Assembly (NCBI RefSeq): GCF_900215205.1
Contig: NZ_OBDY01000001.1
Span: forward strand, 190,181-254,180
Origin: Paractinoplanes atraurantiacus
Lineage (GTDB): Bacteria > Actinomycetota > Actinomycetes > Mycobacteriales > Micromonosporaceae
Length of the DNA: 64,000 nucleotides
Direction of reading: 5' to 3'
The notes beneath the pieces are model-generated. The model was not told the DNA's origin and did no database searches. It saw nothing but the letters and a program-made list of their open reading frames with translations. The stretch's first letter is position 1, and each line of letters begins with the position of its first letter. Shown one piece after another: positions 60,726-64,000 of the stretch. The position numbers and the translations under genes are program-made.

Positions 60726-62213
60726 ATGCCGGAAGAGGAACCTGTCGCGGGTCACAGCGCGCGCCTGCTCCGCGGACTCGTGTGGGCGGGCGTCCTGCTC
60801 GCCCCGCTGGCCGCGGTGATCGTGCTGCTCGGCGACAACTCGGGCTCGGTGCGCTTCGCCGTGCTGCTCATCGCGGCCAGCGTCGCGCTGATCGGCGCCT
60901 CGGTGCTGATCCGCGGCGACACGGTGCTCCAGCGCGCCCACGTCGAGGACCGCGTCGCCGAGGAGGTGGCCGTCCTCCGCCGCGAGCTGCGAGCCGAGTT
61001 CAGCCGCCCCGCCGCCCCGGTCCGCGCGGCGCCGCCGCCGATGGCCGACCCGGCGTACGAGGAGTCCCCGTACGAAGCGACGTCGTTCGACGGTTCGCCG
61101 TTCGAAGAGACGTCGTTCGACAGTTCGCCGTACGACGAGTCGTCCTTCTTCGCCGATGACCACGGCGACCCGATGACGCCCGCTGACGAGCCGTACCCCG
61201 CGCCTCCACCGGCGCCCGGCCGCGCGGGTGTTGCGGCCGCGTCCGGTGCGGTGCGGCCACCGGCCCGCACCGGCCCCGGCATGAGCACGGGCGGCCGCAA
61301 CCCGGCTCCGCCCGCCGGCCGCCCGATGCCCGCTCCGGCCGCCGCGGCGGCCGTGCGGGTTCCCGCCGCCTCGGCCCAGGTCCCGTCCGGCGCGGCCTCG
61401 GTCCCGACAGGCGCGGCCTCGGTCCCGACAGGTGCGGCCTCAATCCCCTCGAGCGCGGCGCCAGTCCCGGCGGGCGCGGCGTCGGTCCCGATGGGTGCGG
61501 CCCAAGTCCCGGCCGGCGCGGCGTCGGTCCCGATGGGTGCGGCCTCCGTCCCGACCGGTGCGGCCCAAGTCCCGGCCGGCGCGGCGCCGATTCCTTCCGG
61601 TGCGGGGCCGGTCCCGATGGGCGCGGCCCAGGTGCCGTCCGGCGCCGCTCAGGTTCCCGGCAGCGGCCCTCTTCCGCGACAGCGGGGAGCGGCCTCAGTG
61701 CCGGGCGGCCCGCCCGCGCGCGGCACGCAGTACGGCGGGGCGGCGCCCGAGTTCATCGAAGACGACTTCGGCGCGAGCAACGGCTACCTCGACACCCCCG
61801 ACGCCCCGGCCCCCGCGGTTTACGGCTCGCAGGCGGCCGGCGCCAGCTACGGCGCCCCCGCGGCCCAGGACGACGGGTATGGCTACAACTACCAGGGCGA
61901 CCAGGGCTACTACGACGACTACCCGGAGGCGACCGGCTTCGGCCGGCCCGCGCCGTACGGGGGCCCGGCCGACTACGAGGAGGCCGCCGGCTACGACCAC
62001 AGCGGCGAGTACGGCACCTCCAACACCTACGGGGCCACCTACGGTCAGCCCGCCACGTACGGCCAGCCCGCCGAATACGACGAGGCTCCGAGCGACCCCG
62101 CGTACAAGGCCAAGCGTCACCGCCCGTCCGCCAACGACACGAACATCGGCACCCTCGCCGACTTCGCCTCGTACCCGGCCGGCGGCGACGAGAATTACGG
62201 CCCGCGTTACTGA
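60726..62213 (+). CDS. Two-helix membrane protein with VPxGAA heptad repeats and Tyr-rich tail
   Basis: Protein of 495 residues, no family recognised. Two transmembrane helices lie at about 14-36 and 40-62, followed by a short coiled coil (VEDRVAEEVAVLRRELRAEF). Then come Glu/Ser/Phe repeats (SPYEATSFDGSPFEETSFD), a run of thirteen VPxGAA(S/Q) heptads (about 219-309) and a Tyr/Gly-rich tail. The soluble part is probably disordered and cytoplasmic. The ATG at 60726 follows a TAATAT box, and the ORF start at 60690 is a read-through. It is convergent with nuoD. Confidence 0.7.
   Translation: MPEEEPVAGHSARLLRGLVWAGVLLAPLAAVIVLLGDNSGSVRFAVLLIAASVALIGASVLIRGDTVLQRAHVEDRVAEEVAVLRRELRAEFSRPAAPVRAAPPPMADPAYEESPYEATSFDGSPFEETSFDSSPYDESSFFADDHGDPMTPADEPYPAPPPAPGRAGVAAASGAVRPPARTGPGMSTGGRNPAPPAGRPMPAPAAAAAVRVPAASAQVPSGAASVPTGAASVPTGAASIPSSAAPVPAGAASVPMGAAQVPAGAASVPMGAASVPTGAAQVPAGAAPIPSGAGPVPMGAAQVPSGAAQVPGSGPLPRQRGAASVPGGPPARGTQYGGAAPEFIEDDFGASNGYLDTPDAPAPAVYGSQAAGASYGAPAAQDDGYGYNYQGDQGYYDDYPEATGFGRPAPYGGPADYEEAAGYDHSGEYGTSNTYGATYGQPATYGQPAEYDEAPSDPAYKAKRHRPSANDTNIGTLADFASYPAGGDENYGPRY
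61380..61652 (+). repeat. 21-bp tandem repeats encoding VPxGAA heptads
   Basis: Thirteen 21-bp units encode heptapeptides of the form VPAGAAS, VPMGAAQ, VPTGAAS or IPSGAGP. Units differ mostly in the third residue and at synonymous positions, keeping the frame throughout. Confidence 0.85.
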
Positions 62214-62217
62214 GCGG

Positions 62218-63351
62218 CTATTTGTCGATGTCGCCCACGACGAAGAACATCGAGCCCAGGATGGCGATCAGGTCGGGCACCAGACAGCCCGGGATCAGCG
62301 TGGCCAGCGCCTGCACGTTCGCGTAGGAGGCCGTGCGCAGCTTCATCCGCCACGGCGTCTTCTCGCCGCGCGACACCAGGTAGTAGCCGTTGATGCCGAG
62401 CGGGTTCTCGGTCCACGCGTACGTGTGCCCCTCGGGCGCCTTGACCACCTTCGGCAGCCGCACGTTGACCGGGCCGGAGATCCGGTCGACCCGGTCGAGG
62501 CATTCCTCGGCGAGGTCGAGCGAGACGTACACCTGGTCGAGAAGCACCTCGAAGCGTGAGTGGCAGTCACCGGCCGTCCGGGTGACGACCGGGACCTCGA
62601 GCTGGTCGTAGGCCAGGTACGGCTCGTCGCGCCGCAGGTCGAGGTCGAGCCCGCTGGCCCGCGCCACCGGACCGGACGCGCCGTACGCGGCCGCCTGCTC
62701 GGCGCTGAGCACCCCGACGCCGACCGTGCGGGCCAGGAAGATGTCGTTGCGCCGGATGATGTTGTCCAGGTCGGGCAGGCGCTTGCGGACCGTGGCGATC
62801 GCCTCGCGGGCCCGGCCGGTCCAGCCCGCCGGCACCTCTTCCTTGAGGCCGCCGACCCGGTTGAACATGTAGTGCATGCGGCCGCCGGAGACCTCCTCCA
62901 TGACCGCCTGGAGCGTCTCGCGCTCGCGGAACGCGTAGAACATCGGCGTGATGGCGCCGATCTCCAGCGGGTAGGACCCGAGGAACATCAGGTGGTTGAG
63001 CACCCGGTTGAGCTCGGCCAGGGCCATCCGCAGCCAGGTCGCGCGCTCGGGCACCTCGATGCCCATGAGCCGTTCGACGGCGAGGGCGACGCCGAGCTCG
63101 TTGGAGAACGCCGACAGCCAGTCGTGCCGGTTGGCCAGGACGAGGATCTGCCGGTAGTCACGCACCTCGAACAGCTTCTCGGCGCCGCGGTGCATGTAGC
63201 CGACGATCGGCTCGCAGGAGATCACGCGCTCGCCGTCGAGGGTGAGCTTGAGCCGCAGCACGCCGTGGGTCGAAGGATGCTGTGGCCCGATGTTGAGCAC
63301 CATGTCGGCGGTCTCGAGGCCGGCCCCGGTCCCTACGATCATCTCGGTCAC
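62218..63351 (-). CDS. nuoD: NADH-quinone oxidoreductase subunit D (NuoD type)
   Basis: Quinone-site subunit of complex I, 377 residues, slightly shorter than typical (400-440). Conserved stretches are [14 protein letters not shown] (Arg33, the site methylated in NDUFS2), [48 protein letters not shown] and [12 protein letters not shown]. The GTG start at 63351 overlaps the methyltransferase stop by 4 nt. It may belong to a partial or second nuo set, since the adjacent plus-strand gene is not a nuo gene and the rest would lie further along the minus strand. Confidence 0.9.
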   Translation of the reverse strand: MTEMIVGTGAGLETADMVLNIGPQHPSTHGVLRLKLTLDGERVISCEPIVGYMHRGAEKLFEVRDYRQILVLANRHDWLSAFSNELGVALAVERLMGIEVPERATWLRMALAELNRVLNHLMFLGSYPLEIGAITPMFYAFRERETLQAVMEEVSGGRMHYMFNRVGGLKEEVPAGWTGRAREAIATVRKRLPDLDNIIRRNDIFLARTVGVGVLSAEQAAAYGASGPVARASGLDLDLRRDEPYLAYDQLEVPVVTRTAGDCHSRFEVLLDQVYVSLDLAEECLDRVDRISGPVNVRLPKVVKAPEGHTYAWTENPLGINGYYLVSRGEKTPWRMKLRTASYANVQALATLIPGCLVPDLIAILGSMFFVVGDIDK

Positions 63352-64000
63352 CAGAGCATGCTCCCACGCGCTCGAGCCCCGATGCTGTGCAGCAGCCACC
63401 AGTGCCCCCCGAGCCCCGCCGGCTCGATCAGCTCGGCCGCGGCTCCGGCGGCGGCGAGACCGCGGACGTACGCCGCCGGGTCCGTCCGGGCCAGGTCCAT
63501 CGGTGGCCGGGCGCCGTCGATTCCCAGCGCTTTCAGCGCCTCCCGCTGGCGGATCATGGTGTACGGCGTACCAGCCGCCCACGCCACAGCGTCCATCGCC
63601 ACGTGCGCTGTCACATCGCAGGTCCCATCCGGTACGGGTGCCACCTGCCGCCCGCCGCGGAATCCGGTCAGCGTCCCGAAGGCCGGCCGCTCGTCGCGCA
63701 CGTGCCCGTAGTCGACGGCGAGGGCCCAGCCCTCGCGCACCCGCTCGACCGCCGAGGCCCAGGCCGCGTCCCTGGTCCAGCCGATCTCGGCCCGCCCGGC
63801 GCCGGGCCACCAGCGCCGCAACCAGAACAGGTCGGCCGCGTCGACCGCCGCCCCCAGCGACTCGTCGCCGGTGGCCGGGTCGACCAGCACCTTGCGCAGC
63901 CGCCCGGCGTCGTCGACGTCGGCCACGTCGAGCGGCACGTTGTCGAGCCACTCGGTCGCGATCAGCAGCCCCACGATCCCGTCCGGCACGTCCGCCCGCC
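63348..64000 (-). CDS. MidA/NDUFAF7-type SAM-dependent methyltransferase, 5' end outside window
   Basis: C-terminal 216 residues of a Methyltransf_28 (MidA, DUF185) protein; the N-terminus lies past the right edge. Recognisable segments are [15 protein letters not shown] (the ANE-LDALPV-like motif), [12 protein letters not shown] and [14 protein letters not shown]. The mitochondrial relative NDUFAF7 dimethylates an Arg of the NuoD homologue NDUFS2 during complex I assembly. The gene is translationally coupled to nuoD here (GTGA), which supports the same role, as inference. Confidence 0.82.
   Translation of the reverse strand, partial: RADVPDGIVGLLIATEWLDNVPLDVADVDDAGRLRKVLVDPATGDESLGAAVDAADLFWLRRWWPGAGRAEIGWTRDAAWASAVERVREGWALAVDYGHVRDERPAFGTLTGFRGGRQVAPVPDGTCDVTAHVAMDAVAWAAGTPYTMIRQREALKALGIDGARPPMDLARTDPAAYVRGLAAAGAAAELIEPAGLGGHWWLLHSIGARARGSMLW

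Overview
The window is high-GC chromosomal DNA from an actinobacterium. The gene content (WhiB and ArsA pairs, mycosin/EccC/EccD, second-copy nuoD, Crp and MarP neighbours) and the strong GC bias at third codon positions suggest the Micromonosporaceae, perhaps near Actinoplanes or Micromonospora. That genus-level guess is inference. No rRNA, tRNA, integrase or CRISPR array was seen. Several genes begin with a TANNNT hexamer 6-8 nt before the start codon, the usual layout of leaderless transcripts in actinobacteria, and many operonic genes overlap by 4 nt (GTGA/ATGA).

Block 1 (1-19521) follows the order known around Mycobacterium tuberculosis Rv3682-Rv3671: ponA2-like PBP, whiB4/wblA, two ArsA-like ATPases, RidA-like protein, metallo-beta-lactamase fold hydrolase, crp, nth, a TlpA-like thioredoxin, a CoA-type Nudix protein and marP. 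Relative to that order, 6111-14003 holds an extra set: a class III nucleotide cyclase fused to an ATPase and TPRs, a soluble Ser/Thr kinase, and a divergent biotin-carboxylase/carboxyltransferase pair whose active-site motifs look degenerate. The cyclase lies close to crp, so a cAMP maker and a likely cAMP reader are neighbours.

Block 2 (19522-27634) has degenerate 14-bp tandem repeats, a decayed 826-bp IS481-type element flanked by CCTAGG, and a partial type VII secretion locus (mycP, a three-ATPase eccC, divergent eccD). No eccB, eccE or WXG100 gene is present here.

Block 3 (27679-38234 and 52506-56168) follows M. tuberculosis Rv3628-Rv3604: ppa, dacB, a DUF2342 metalloprotease, tilS, hpt, ftsH, folE, then folP, folB, folK, DUF3180 and a polytopic membrane protein. 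The DacB homologue carries a disordered cytoplasmic N-terminus of about 930 residues. Between folE and folP about 14 kb is inserted: an AhpD-like gene and a divergent MarR with a palindromic operator, an EccC/FtsK-like ATPase with a membrane partner, a single-TM protein, and a compact operon encoding VirB2-, VirB3/PrgI-, VirB4-, VirB6-, VirB8- and VirB1-like proteins. This is a monoderm-type T4SS-like machine with no relaxase or integrase in sight, and it is the strongest candidate for an undescribed system in the window.

Block 4 (56188-64000) has small hypothetical and membrane proteins, a glycine-betaine/choline-type ABC importer (ATPase divergent from two permeases, then a substrate-binding lipoprotein whose lobes appear circularly permuted), a repeat-rich membrane protein, and nuoD translationally coupled to a MidA/NDUFAF7-type methyltransferase gene that runs off the right edge.
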